DNA of 64,000 bases from Acidovorax sp. SUPP3334 (GTDB taxonomy: Bacteria > Pseudomonadota > Gammaproteobacteria > Burkholderiales > Burkholderiaceae_C): assembly GCF_030159055.1 (NCBI RefSeq), contig NZ_BQXQ01000010.1, forward strand, positions 1-64,000. Reading direction: 5' to 3'. The notes under the pieces are model-generated. The model ran no database searches, was not told where the DNA came from, and was given only the letters and a program-made list of their open reading frames with translations. The translations under genes were made by a program, and so were the position numbers. Below, one piece after another: positions 29,687 through 38,531 of this stretch. Positions within the stretch are counted from its first letter, which is position 1; each line of letters begins with the position of its first letter.

Positions 29687-30331
29687 TTACGAGGGAGCCC
29701 GCTGCGAACGCTCCCTTGGCAGCCAGCCGAGGCCATCGCTGGTGCCGCCCGCCACCGCGCCGCGCGCGGGGCGGTATTCGCAGCCGATCCAGCCGGCATA
29801 GCCCAGATCGTCCAGCAACTGAAACAGGTAGGGGTAGTTCACCTCGCCGGTGTCCGGCTCGTGCCGCGCGGGTACGCCCGCGATCTGAACATGGCCCACC
29901 CGGCCGGTGGGAACGTACTGGCGGATCTTCGTGGCCAGATCGCCTTCGACGATCTGGCAGTGGGACAGGTCCATCTGCACCTGCACGTTCGGCACGCCGA
30001 TGGCGTTCACCAGCGCATGGGCCTCGTCCTGCCGGTTCAGGAAATAGCCGGGCATGTCGCGTGCGTTGATGGGCTCGATCAGCACCTGCAGGCCGTGCGG
30101 CGCAGCCAACCGGGCAGCCACCCGCAGGTTGTCCACATAGGTGGCGTGCAACGTCTCGCGCGCTTGGCTGGGGGGCACCAGCCCTGCCATCACGTGGATG
30201 CGCGGCGCCTGCAGCGCCTGGGCATAGGCGATCGCCTCGACGATGCCGGCGCGGAACTCCGCCTCGCGCCCCGGCAGGCAGGCCATGCCCCGCTCGCCGG
30301 CTTCCCAATCGCCGGGCGGGGCATGCGGGTT
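29687..30331 (-). pseudogene. Hydroxypyruvate isomerase, 5'-truncated
   Basis: Roughly 210 residues of a TIM-barrel hydroxypyruvate isomerase remain, from [18 protein letters not shown] to the C terminus, including metal or catalytic Glu in [32 protein letters not shown] and GCEYRP. The N-terminal 50 or so residues, with the first barrel strands, are replaced by unrelated sequence at about 30330. In glyoxylate metabolism this enzyme follows glyoxylate carboligase, and its loss would affect the route toward glycerate unless another copy exists. The open frame continues to 30493, but that extension shows no family similarity. Confidence 0.75.
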
Positions 30332-30389
30332 GGCTTTCTGGCGAGGGCAGTGGTTGTTCTGAGTGTGTCCGACGGCCGCGTCCCCGGCG

Positions 30390-30790
30390 GCGCAGGCAAT
30401 CTTCCAGCCGCGCGAAGAACACGATCTGGTCCATCGCATTCCTCGCGCCGTCGAGGCCCCATTCGTTCTGGAACAGATCGCGTTCTTCGCCAAAGGCGTT
30501 CAGATCTATCAGGGGTTCAATGGCCCGGTTTTCCGGGGCCTTGGCATGGACACCCGCAGATCGGATGCCGCGTATGCGGCGTTGGGACCGCCACTGGCTC
30601 GCCGATCCGTTCACGAAACCGTTACCGATCTGTTTGCCGTCAGCGATTGGGTGCTGAATTTCGGGGTCCAGGACGCGGGGCGGGACGCACCCCTGGCCCA
30701 TGCACTGATGTTTCAGGGACAGTGCTTCGATGTGGAACAGGGCTGTGGTGTGTTTTTCGATGCGGCGCGCTCTTGCACAAATTGTGACAG
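30390..30790 (+). other. Unrecognised coding-like stretch
   Basis: An open frame on the plus strand (in a reading from 30363 to 30914) with plausible codon use, encoding segments such as [19 protein letters not shown] and DWVLNFGVQDAGRD. The minus strand is also open. I recognise no domain and see no ribosome site. It lies between the truncated isomerase and the muramidase-like gene and may be the tail of a gene brought in with that module. Confidence 0.3.
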
Positions 30791-30856
30791 GCGTTGGCGC
30801 CGTGCTGCCTACACTGCCACGTCCATTTCCGTGGCCATCTCCATTACTCCTGCAAC

Positions 30857-31357
30857 ATGGCCAAACCTCTCGTACCTTCTCTCCCCGGCACCATCATCGC
30901 TGGCGGCCCACTGAGCCAATCCACCATTATTGAAGTGAACAAAGCCGCGACCAAGGCGCGGGCGGAATTCCGCCGTTTCGTCGCCTATGCCAACACGGTC
31001 AAGGTGGGCGGTTCGCTGGCCTGGCGCGCAAACAACCCGGGCAACCTGCGTGACTCGCCGCTCAAGATCGGCATCGTCACCGGTGGCGTGGGCGTTTTTG
31101 CGGTGTTCGAGAGCATGAACGACGGCCATGCCGCTCAGCGGTTGCTCTATGTCAAAAAGTACGGTGCGATGAAGGTGCGGGATGCGATTGCCAAACTCAC
31201 GCCACCCAATGAAAACGATACGGACAGGTATCTCAAGCAGCTGGAGGAGGCCGGGGTCGATCTGGACAAGGACGTCAATTCGCAGATCGATGTGCTCATG
31301 CCCGCAGTGGCGGCGAGCGAAGGTGTCATTGCCGGTATCGAGGTGCCCAGATCATGA
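30857..31357 (+). CDS. Peptidoglycan hydrolase-like protein (NNPGNLR type), candidate effector
   Basis: A 166-residue protein without a signal peptide. The central block WRANNPGNLRDSP, followed by GVFAVFESMNDGHAAQRLLYVKK and LTPPNENDTDRYL, is the hallmark of phage P5-like and related peptidoglycan hydrolase domains, in which NNPGNLR follows the catalytic region. The first 30 residues look like a short targeting or linker tail. The next gene overlaps it by four bases (ATGA) and encodes a periplasmic protein. This arrangement fits a type VI secretion cargo and immunity pair. Start: the ATG at 30857 gives MAKPLVPSLPG; the ribosome site is weak. Confidence 0.7.
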   Translation: MAKPLVPSLPGTIIAGGPLSQSTIIEVNKAATKARAEFRRFVAYANTVKVGGSLAWRANNPGNLRDSPLKIGIVTGGVGVFAVFESMNDGHAAQRLLYVKKYGAMKVRDAIAKLTPPNENDTDRYLKQLEEAGVDLDKDVNSQIDVLMPAVAASEGVIAGIEVPRS

Positions 31358-31998
31358 AGTGCCTAACGCTGGTGGTCGCGCTTTTCGCGGCCCATTCGCT
31401 GGTACATGCCGGAGAACCGGTCGCCGTGGGCTGCAAGACGGTCACGCTCGTGCTCGACAAGCGGGTAACCCCTGGCGAGCTGGACCGTCTATGGGCCAGC
31501 GGCGAGTCCCCGGAGACCGACGTGCCTGCCGCATTGCCTGCCGTACTCCAGCTGCATGGCTGCAACGGCGAATTGCTGGACAGTCGCACGCTGGACGCGC
31601 CCTTGGCCAGGTTGGACCCCGCCCCCTTGCGCGGCGTGCGCCCGGTGACCGTTCTCGTGGCGGTGGACCTGACGGCGCCCATGGGCTCCTACAGCGGCCC
31701 GCTGACCCGGCCGTTTCAGATCGATGGCAACCGGCTGATCCCGGCGCAGGCCCGCGCTGCGGACGGCCGCGTGGAGCCCATCGTGCTGGCCCAGACCGGC
31801 AAGGCGGCCTGGAAGAAGGTGACGGTTCGTGGGGCGGACCAGTTCCTGGCGGTGCGCAGCGAGCCGCAAGACGATCAGTTCACCACCCGCTTTCGCCGCT
31901 ACGTTCCCGGGCCCCAGGGCTGGCGCGTGCAGGAGCGTTCGCAGCCTGGGCTTTGGGAGTCGGACGGAGAGTTTCCTGCGCGGCGGTCCTTCCCGTGA
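31354..31998 (+). CDS. Periplasmic protein, probable immunity partner
   Basis: A 214-residue protein with a clear signal peptide (MKCLTLVVALFAAHSLVHA, cut before GEPVAVG). The mature part is a mostly beta-rich domain with two Cys (GCKT and HGCNGE) that could form a disulphide. No family recognised. The ATG overlaps the stop of the peptidoglycan hydrolase-like gene, so it is translated with it, and its export to the periplasm matches where the enzyme would act. I infer an inhibitor or immunity protein. It could also be an accessory protein. Confidence 0.65.
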   Translation: MKCLTLVVALFAAHSLVHAGEPVAVGCKTVTLVLDKRVTPGELDRLWASGESPETDVPAALPAVLQLHGCNGELLDSRTLDAPLARLDPAPLRGVRPVTVLVAVDLTAPMGSYSGPLTRPFQIDGNRLIPAQARAADGRVEPIVLAQTGKAAWKKVTVRGADQFLAVRSEPQDDQFTTRFRRYVPGPQGWRVQERSQPGLWESDGEFPARRSFP

Positions 31999-32055
31999 TC
32001 CGTTAGTCGCAGGTTGCCGATTGCCGATTGCCGGATGGCGACCGGCCCCGCGGCC

Positions 32056-32832
32056 TCACTCCCCTTGCGAGCCCCGGTGCGCCCAGCCCGTGGTGTGCTT
32101 TTCCAGCACGCTGAACAGCTCGTACATCACCATGGCCATGGCGCCCACCACCATCAGGCCGGCGAAGGCCAGGCCCATCTGCATGGACGAGCCGGCCGAG
32201 ATCAGCAGGTAGCCGATGCCTTCGTTGGCGGCGGTCATCTCTGACACGGTGGTGCCCACGAAGGCGAGGGTGATCGCCACCTTCAGCGAGCCGTAGAAGT
32301 ACGGCATGGATCGCGGCAGGCCGACCTTGGTGAGCACGTCCCAGCGCTTGGCGCCGAGCACGCGCAGCACGTCTTCCAGCTCGGGCTCCAGCGTGGCCAG
32401 GCCCGTGGCGATGTTCACCATGATCGGAAAGAAGCTGATGAGGAAGGCCGTGAGGATGGCCGGCCCCACGCCGATGCCGAACCACACGACGAGGATGGGC
32501 ACGAAGGCCGCCTTGGGCAGGGCGTTGAAGGCCGTCATCAGCGGATACACGGCGGCATAGGCCAGGCGCGACGAGCCGATGATGAAGCCCAGCAGCACCC
32601 CGACCACGATGGCGATGCCGAAGCCGGCCATGGTGACCCAGAAGGTGCGCCAGGCGTGGCCCGCGATGATCCATTTGAATTCGACGAACTGCGTCCAGAT
32701 CGCCCAGGGGCTGGGAAAGATGAACTCCGATACGCCCAGGCCGGAGCAGATCACCTGCCACAGCACGAGCACCGAGAACAGCAGAACCCAGGGCGACCAG
32801 CGCTCCACCCGTTTCTCGTGCAGCGCGTTCAT
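32056..32832 (-). CDS. ABC transporter permease (SsuC/TauC-like)
   Basis: A 258-residue integral membrane protein with six predicted helices and the EAA-type coupling loop (EPELEDVLRVLGAKRWDVLTKVGLP). It belongs to the nitrate/sulfonate/taurine branch of binding-protein-dependent permeases. The start overlaps the stop of the ATPase gene by four bases. It forms one importer with the ATPase and the binding protein at 33799. Confidence 0.92.
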   Translation of the reverse strand: MNALHEKRVERWSPWVLLFSVLVLWQVICSGLGVSEFIFPSPWAIWTQFVEFKWIIAGHAWRTFWVTMAGFGIAIVVGVLLGFIIGSSRLAYAAVYPLMTAFNALPKAAFVPILVVWFGIGVGPAILTAFLISFFPIMVNIATGLATLEPELEDVLRVLGAKRWDVLTKVGLPRSMPYFYGSLKVAITLAFVGTTVSEMTAANEGIGYLLISAGSSMQMGLAFAGLMVVGAMAMVMYELFSVLEKHTTGWAHRGSQGE

Positions 32833-33653
32833 TGCGTGATCTCCCCGCCGGTCTTGCGCAGGGCGCCGATGTGGCCGCGCAGCTCCAGCACGGTGTCGGT
32901 GAATTCCTTGGTGTAGGTCAGTTCCAGCTCGCGCGGGCGCGGCAGCTCGATGTCGCGCTTGACGACGAAGCGGCCCGGGCTCTTGCTCATCACATAGACG
33001 GTGTCGGCGAGGAAGACGCTCTCGCGCAGGTCGTGCGTGACGAGGATCACGTTGAACCGCCGCTCGGCCTGCAGGTCGCGCAGGATGCACCACAGCTCCT
33101 CGCGCGTGAAGGCGTCGAGCGCGCCGAAGGGCTCGTCCAGCAGCAGCATCTTGGGCTCGTGGATGAGCGCGCGGCAGATGCTGGCGCGCTGCTGCATGCC
33201 CCCCGACAGCTGCCAGGGAAACTTGTCTTCATAGCCGGCCAGGCCCACCTTTTGCAGCAGGGCACGGGCGCGGGCCTGGTATTCCCTGCGCCGGGCCTTG
33301 AACTGGCTGCGGTGCGGTGGGACGATCTCCAGCGGCAGCAGCACGTTGTCCACCGTGGTGCGCCAGGGCAGCAGCGAAGGCGCCTGGAAAGCCATGCCCG
33401 AGATCTTGAGCGGCCCGGCCACGGGCTGGCCGTCGATGCGGATCTTGCCCATCGACGGCATGCGCAGCCCCGTGGCCAGCTTCATGAAGGTGGACTTGCC
33501 GCAGCCCGAGGGCCCCACGATGGCGATGAACTCGCCGCGGCGCACCTGCAGGTCGATGGCTTCGACGGCAAAGTGGTTGGCGCGCAGCAACTCTTCGTTG
33601 TAGGCGAGCCAGACATCCCGGAAATCCACGAAATAGGTTTCGTCGGCCTGCAT
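32829..33653 (-). CDS. ABC transporter ATP-binding protein (SsuB/TauB-like)
   Basis: A 274-residue ATPase with Walker A GPSGCGKST, signature LSGGMQQRASI, Walker B MLLLDEPFGALD and switch His in LVTHDLRE. An upstream in-frame ATG at 33701 lies inside dispersed repeat copy e, so I start at 33653 (MQADETYFVDF), which matches the family. It pairs with the overlapping permease gene. Confidence 0.92.
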   Translation of the reverse strand: MQADETYFVDFRDVWLAYNEELLRANHFAVEAIDLQVRRGEFIAIVGPSGCGKSTFMKLATGLRMPSMGKIRIDGQPVAGPLKISGMAFQAPSLLPWRTTVDNVLLPLEIVPPHRSQFKARRREYQARARALLQKVGLAGYEDKFPWQLSGGMQQRASICRALIHEPKMLLLDEPFGALDAFTREELWCILRDLQAERRFNVILVTHDLRESVFLADTVYVMSKSPGRFVVKRDIELPRPRELELTYTKEFTDTVLELRGHIGALRKTGGEITQ

Positions 33654-33686
33654 GGTGTGAAGTAGGGTTTGAATGAAAAAGGCCGT

Positions 33687-33731
33687 CAGCGCAATAAACA
33701 CTAGGGCAGTGTGCTATTGAAATAATAGCAA
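33687..33731 (-). repeat. Dispersed 46-bp repeat, copy e
   Basis: On the minus strand it reads TTGCTATTATTTCAATAGCA, then CCCTAGTG, then ATTGCGCTGA. It separates the binding-protein gene from the ATPase gene in the same operon and sits just before the ATPase start. Confidence 0.85.
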
Positions 33732-33798
33732 TCGACAGGTGGCCGCGCCAGGGGGCGCTGCCGGCCCGGCACGGCCCGCCGTTGCGGGGCCGCCGCGT

Positions 33799-34830
33799 TC
33801 ACGGCTTCGGCAGGATGTTCAGCTCGGCGGCGGGGGGCAGGAAGCTGGCGTTCCATACCGTGTCGGCGTTCACGCGGGACTTGGTGCTGAAGGCGTCGGA
33901 CACCTGCGAGGCCATCAGCGCCAGGCGCTGCGGCTTGGCCTGGCCGAAGCCTTCGGCCCGTGCGTCGGCGCTGTTGACCACCGTGTCGATGGCCAGCTGC
34001 AGCCGGCGCGTTTCCAGCGCCACGTTCACGATGCCGTCGCGCTCCTTCACCGATGCGATGGCCGCAGCCGGGTTGGCGATGACTTCCTTGGCGCCCTTGG
34101 TGAACGCCTTGAGGAACGCGCGGATCGCTTCGGGGTTTTCCTTGACCAGCTTGGGGCTGGCGATGATCACGTTGCCGTACAGCTTCACGCCGAAGTCGGC
34201 ATAGGGCAGCACCACCACGTCGCTGGCCTTGGCGCCGCGCGCCTCCAGGTTCAGCAGCGAGGTGAAGGTGAAGCCGGTGATGGCGTCCACGTCGCCGCGC
34301 ACCAGCATGGTCTCGCGCAGCGGCGGGTCCATGGCCGTCCACTGCACGCTGCCGATGCCGTTGGCCTTGGCGAAGATGGGAAAGGCGCGGCGGCCTGCGT
34401 CGAATACGGGGGCGCCCAGCTTCTTGCCGGCCAGGTCGGCGGGCTTGGCGATGCCGCTCTTCTTGAGCGCCATGACCGAGGCCGGCGTGTTGTTATAGAC
34501 CATCATGACGGCCACCGGCTTGTTCTGCGCGTCGGGGTTGTTGGCGTGGAACTCCATCACCGCGGCCAGGTCGGCGAAGCCCATGTCGTAGGTGCCCGAG
34601 GCCACGCGCTGCACGGCGCCGCCGGAGCCGTTGCCTGCGTCCACCGTCACGTTCAGGCCCGCTTCCTTGAAATACCCCTTGGCCGCAGGCAGCAGGAAGA
34701 ACGCGGCCGGCCCTTCGAAGCGCCAATCCAGCTGGAATTTGATGGGCGTGGACGCCTGGGCGTGGGCCAGGTTGAATGCGCTGGCGGCAGCGATGGCGGC
34801 GGCGGCTTTCAGGAGGAATCGTTTCTGCAT
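33799..34830 (-). CDS. ABC transporter substrate-binding protein (NMT1/THI5-like)
   Basis: A 343-residue periplasmic binding protein with a signal peptide (MQKRFLLKAAAAIAAASAFNLAHA). Family marks: IKFQLDWRFEGPAAFFLLPA, KGYFKEAGLNVTVDAG, GSGGAVQRVASGTYDMGFAD. This is the NMT1/THI5 fold used for nitrate, sulfonate, pyrimidine-precursor and similar ligands. It is first in the importer operon. A broken paralog lies at 19400-19944. The ligand is not known; proximity to purine/ureide genes is only suggestive. Confidence 0.92.
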   Translation of the reverse strand: MQKRFLLKAAAAIAAASAFNLAHAQASTPIKFQLDWRFEGPAAFFLLPAAKGYFKEAGLNVTVDAGNGSGGAVQRVASGTYDMGFADLAAVMEFHANNPDAQNKPVAVMMVYNNTPASVMALKKSGIAKPADLAGKKLGAPVFDAGRRAFPIFAKANGIGSVQWTAMDPPLRETMLVRGDVDAITGFTFTSLLNLEARGAKASDVVVLPYADFGVKLYGNVIIASPKLVKENPEAIRAFLKAFTKGAKEVIANPAAAIASVKERDGIVNVALETRRLQLAIDTVVNSADARAEGFGQAKPQRLALMASQVSDAFSTKSRVNADTVWNASFLPPAAELNILPKP

Positions 34831-35112
34831 GGGGAGGCTCCGGTCGTATCGGTCATGTCGGGCGATGGCAGCCGATCAGCAAGATCGATGCCTGATTGCA
34901 GGCATGCACCTCGGCGGGGCGGCGCCGGCATGAACCAATGCGGTGCATGCAGCGCAAGCGCCATGGCTGCCACGGCCTCGTCACGCGCGGGCGGGGCGCC
35001 GCCGTGGCCTCGCCCTGAGCCCCGTGGCCCGCAGGATCGTGCTATATCGAATCCGGCCCGACTGAAGCACGTTTTCCGTCTTACGAAATGCGGGTTTCCC
35101 CCAGGTCGGGGG
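34831..35112. other. Divergent upstream region
   Basis: About 280 bases between the importer operon and the PIP-box promoter. It probably holds the importer promoter. No gene or repeat seen. Confidence 0.4.
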
Positions 35113-35174
35113 TTCGCTTGCCCAGCAATGGCTTCGGGCCCTCGGGAAAAGGGCGGAAAGCGGGGGACCACGAT
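35113..35174 (+). promoter_or_regulatory. PIP-box promoter (HrpX-type)
   Basis: TTCGC at 35113-35117, exactly 15 bases, TTCGG at 35133-35137, then 31 bases and CACGAT at 35169-35174. This is a perfect match to the plant-inducible promoter rule TTCGB-N15-TTCGB-N30-32-YANNNT used by HrpX/HrpB-type activators in Xanthomonas, Ralstonia and Acidovorax. It directly precedes the large candidate effector gene and predicts induction under hrp-inducing conditions. Confidence 0.85.
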
Positions 35175-35180
35175 GGCCCG

Positions 35181-38100
35181 ATGTCCCTGCTCTCCAAACT
35201 CTCGAACCGCCTCGGCATCGCCCGTTTCAACGTTGAAACGCCCACCGGGCAGAAACAAAAGACCCCTTCGATTCCCAGCAGCGCGGTGCGGCCGCTGGAC
35301 GGTCCGGCGCGCCGGCGTACCAGCGCGGCATCGACCCTGCCCCCGCGCGCGACGGTTCCATCGGCGCCCACGCCTTCGGCCTCGTCGGGCCCTTCTGCCG
35401 CTGGCGCTGCGGTGAACGCCGAGACCACAGCAAGGCCCGGGCCCACCCATGTGCTGATCGACGCCATGGCGCAGGCGGCGCCCAACGGCTCCCTGCTGAC
35501 GAAAGCGCTGTTCGAGCCGACGCCGAAGATCTTCGGCGTGGCGGCGGATCTCGCCTTCGCCTTGGGCCAGGTGGATTTTTCGCGCATGCCGCCCGTGCCC
35601 GGGCTGCCCGGTGCGCCCGCCGTGCTGCTGGCCCAGGCGCTCGCCGCAGCGACGGGCGGCGATGCCCGGCTGGCCAGGGACGCGCTGGAAAGCCTGCAGG
35701 CGCTCGACCCGCAGGTGGACATCGTCACCGCCTGGCGGCAGCGGGCGGGCGGGCCAGAGGACGATGCCGCATCGGTCTATGCCACCCCGCAAGGCTCCGA
35801 GTACGGCGACGATGCGCTGAGGTCGGACGATTCGGCGGAGGGCGGCTCGGTCTATCACACGCCCGACAGCTCGGTGAACGGCGACCAGGTCCGGTCGCTG
35901 CCCGCTTCGCCGCGCCGCTCCGGCGCGGGCGGGCCGGGCGACGCCTCGGCGGCGGCGCGGCGGGCGGCCTGGCAGGTCGCGGCGGCCCTGGCCGGCACGC
36001 CGACCGGGCTGGACGTGCTCCAGGCCGTCGTGGCCCGCCCCGTGGACGCGGCGCACTCGCAGGACTTCGCCTTGCTGCTGAAGGCGGCCACGGGGATGCC
36101 CGCCAGGCACGCGGAGCGGGGCGACCCGGCCGCGATCCTTGCCAGCGCGCAGGCCCTCGGCACGCTGACCGGCCAGGCCGTGGCCTGCGCCGCCGCGCGG
36201 ATGGCGGGCGAGGCCGAGGCGGCCCGGCCCCACCAGTGGGCACTGACCGCCGTGCGCAATGACTTGTTCGACACAGGGCCGGGAACCGACTTCGCGGCCG
36301 TCGACGCGCGCCTCATGAAGACCGGGCGATGGATCGAGCGCGCCACGCCGGAGCGCAGCCGCCTGCTGCGCAACCCGATCTTCGGCAAGTCGCCGTTTCG
36401 GGCCTTGCGGCACGGCACGCAGAACGTGGAGCGGGGCCCTGCCATCGCACGCCACCGGCTGGCACGCGAGACGGCACTGCGCGAAGCGGCGGTCGCCTTG
36501 AAGGACCAGTTGATCGCCGCTGCGCCGAGCACCCGTTCCCCCAGGCCCGGGCAAGTGCCGCAAGGGCTGCTGCGGGCGGCCGTGCTGGCGCATTGCCTGC
36601 AGGCGCCGGCACCGCAGCCGCTCGAGCGCGACGGCTTCGATGACGACGCCCGCGCCGACATCGCGGACCGCCTGGCGAACCTGCTGACCCCCGCCCCCGC
36701 GCCCGGCCTGCAGCGGCAACTGGCGCAAATGCCGCAGCTGACGGCCCTGGCCGACCTGCGCCTGGATGCGAAGGCGATGGGCGAATGGTTCTCTGCCGCC
36801 CGCACGGCCGGCGGCAGCGAAACCGCGCAGGGCACGCGAGAGGCACCGGGGGCGCCCGAGGCGCAGGCATTGCCCTGGGTGCAGGCCGTCTCCACCGCGC
36901 TGGCGCGTGCCGAGGAAGAGGCCGAGGGCCGCGACACCCGCGTGCCGGTGGTCACCCGCGAGACCGTGCGTTCGGCCCTGAAGGACATCATCGGCAACAT
37001 CGAGGGATCGTCGCGGCTGCGGCTGAGCAGCGGCGGGCTCGTCGGGGTCGGGCTGCGGCAGATCACGTCCTCGATCAGTGCGGTGGCGAGCGCCTTCTTC
37101 CTGCGCGGGCGGGTCGATGGGCGGGCGCAGCGCGGCCGGCAGGCGGTTTTCGAGATCGCCATGCCGCCCTACGACATGGAACTGGTGCTGGGTTCGCAGC
37201 GCCAGGTATCCAAGCAGATCGGCGTCGGCGCCTTCGTCGGGCCGGACATCGGCGTGGCCAAGGCCGGCGTCAACGTCGATACGCTGCTCTATGGCAAGGA
37301 CAAGGCCGACATCCAGGGCATCTCGCTGCGGCTGCCGCGCGTCGGCCGGCCGGTGCCGGAGTTGAGGGCGGAGTTCTCCGCGCTGGTGGATGCGATGCTC
37401 GACGGCAGCGAAGGCGGTGCGCAGGCGGGCGACGCCACCCCGCTGCTGCAGCGCCTGCTGCAGGACTTTCCCGAACTGACGGTCAACCGCATCGGCACGG
37501 CCGGCGACGGCCGGCGCCGGCACGGGGCGGGCGCAGACCTGATGGCAGCGGTCGGCCAGTGGGGCGCCAAGGTCAGTGCCGGGGCCGGCGGTTTCGTCGA
37601 GGCCCAGCGCAACGTGACCAAGCACTATGCCGACGCCACCGGCCACATGCGTGTGGAACGTTCGATCCAGGGCCATGCCCTGCGGGCCGGCGCCGGGGTC
37701 AAGGCGTCGGCCGGCCCGTTCACCAGCGCCGCGTCGGGCACCTCGTTTTCAGGCGGGGTCGATGTATCGCTGGCGACGGCGCAGTTCGGCGTGAGCGCGG
37801 AACACATCCTGTCCGGCGTGTTCGACCGGCGGGAGGCGGTGTATGAAGCGGGCCGCCTGCACCCCCTGTCGTTCGTCGAGACCGAATACCAGAAGGTCGA
37901 TGCCTTCATGCAGGCGGTGCAGCCGCACATGGAGGAATGGGTGGACGCGGGCGCCGATCCCGGGCGCCTGGAAGGGCTGCTGGCCGACATTCGCGAGCAC
38001 GCAGCGCCCACCCACAGCTTTGCGGCGCGCTACATCGTGACGCCCGAGGCCCGCGCCCAGAACGATGCCTACCGCTCTTCGATGCAGCTGTGCGGGCAGC

Positions 38101-38333
38101 ACCCGAGCGGCCTGCCGCAGGCCGTCGCCGCGCTGGCGGGCACCATCGAAGCGAAATGGGAAGACCCCGCGTCGGTGCAGCCCTATTCGCTGCGCTCTTA
38201 CGAGCGCAACTCGGTGCAGCAAACCCAGGGGGTGGACGTGGTGGTGCAACTGGCGAGCGTGGAGGCGGCCGAGGCTTCGCACATCGACAACCGCCTGGAC
38301 GTGCCCGCGCAAAGGCCGCGCCGGGCGCAGTAG
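35181..38333 (+). CDS. Candidate type III effector, possibly AWR/RipA-like
   Basis: A 1050-residue protein if read from the ATG at 35181; a longer reading from 35088 would run across the PIP box and is unlikely. The first 75 residues are rich in Ser, Pro, Thr and Ala with few acidic residues, a typical type III secretion signal, and there is no Sec signal. Two near-repeats SVYATPQGSEYGDD and SVYHTPDSSVNGD lie near residue 200. The C-terminal third is beta-rich (FEIAMPPYDMELVLG, ISLRLPRVGRPVP) and resembles, by memory, the AWR (RipA) effectors of Ralstonia, which are of similar size; one AWR triplet occurs (DIVTAWRQRAG). No enzyme motif seen. No chaperone gene is adjacent. Confidence 0.72.
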   Translation: MSLLSKLSNRLGIARFNVETPTGQKQKTPSIPSSAVRPLDGPARRRTSAASTLPPRATVPSAPTPSASSGPSAAGAAVNAETTARPGPTHVLIDAMAQAAPNGSLLTKALFEPTPKIFGVAADLAFALGQVDFSRMPPVPGLPGAPAVLLAQALAAATGGDARLARDALESLQALDPQVDIVTAWRQRAGGPEDDAASVYATPQGSEYGDDALRSDDSAEGGSVYHTPDSSVNGDQVRSLPASPRRSGAGGPGDASAAARRAAWQVAAALAGTPTGLDVLQAVVARPVDAAHSQDFALLLKAATGMPARHAERGDPAAILASAQALGTLTGQAVACAAARMAGEAEAARPHQWALTAVRNDLFDTGPGTDFAAVDARLMKTGRWIERATPERSRLLRNPIFGKSPFRALRHGTQNVERGPAIARHRLARETALREAAVALKDQLIAAAPSTRSPRPGQVPQGLLRAAVLAHCLQAPAPQPLERDGFDDDARADIADRLANLLTPAPAPGLQRQLAQMPQLTALADLRLDAKAMGEWFSAARTAGGSETAQGTREAPGAPEAQALPWVQAVSTALARAEEEAEGRDTRVPVVTRETVRSALKDIIGNIEGSSRLRLSSGGLVGVGLRQITSSISAVASAFFLRGRVDGRAQRGRQAVFEIAMPPYDMELVLGSQRQVSKQIGVGAFVGPDIGVAKAGVNVDTLLYGKDKADIQGISLRLPRVGRPVPELRAEFSALVDAMLDGSEGGAQAGDATPLLQRLLQDFPELTVNRIGTAGDGRRRHGAGADLMAAVGQWGAKVSAGAGGFVEAQRNVTKHYADATGHMRVERSIQGHALRAGAGVKASAGPFTSAASGTSFSGGVDVSLATAQFGVSAEHILSGVFDRREAVYEAGRLHPLSFVETEYQKVDAFMQAVQPHMEEWVDAGADPGRLEGLLADIREHAAPTHSFAARYIVTPEARAQNDAYRSSMQLCGQHPSGLPQAVAALAGTIEAKWEDPASVQPYSLRSYERNSVQQTQGVDVVVQLASVEAAEASHIDNRLDVPAQRPRRAQ

Positions 38334-38394
38334 GCCATCGACCCGCGCGTCTCAGGAAAGTGCGAAGGACCGATGCCGCTGCGGGCATCGCCAG

Positions 38395-38421
38395 TACCGC
38401 CGATACCGCCGATACCGCAGG
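38395..38421. repeat. Nine-base tandem repeat
   Basis: Three units of TACCGCCGA or close variants in the gap between the effector stop and maeB. No function known. Confidence 0.55.
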
Positions 38422-38531
38422 TACGGCTCCTGGCCGCGGCGCCGGTATTTACCTGGCGACGGGCCGAGCGGCCACGGAGCGCCAGGCGGGCGCCCCGTGG
38501 CACGACAAGGCGCCTGGCGGCGCCGCCTTGG

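Noticed and set aside
33653-33701. N-terminal extension of the ABC ATPase from an upstream ATG
   Set aside because: The extension reads through dispersed repeat copy e and has no family similarity.
34809-37676. Minus-strand open frame of 955 codons opposite the effector
   Set aside because: Composition is low-complexity Arg/Gly; the plus strand has the PIP box and a sensible N terminus.
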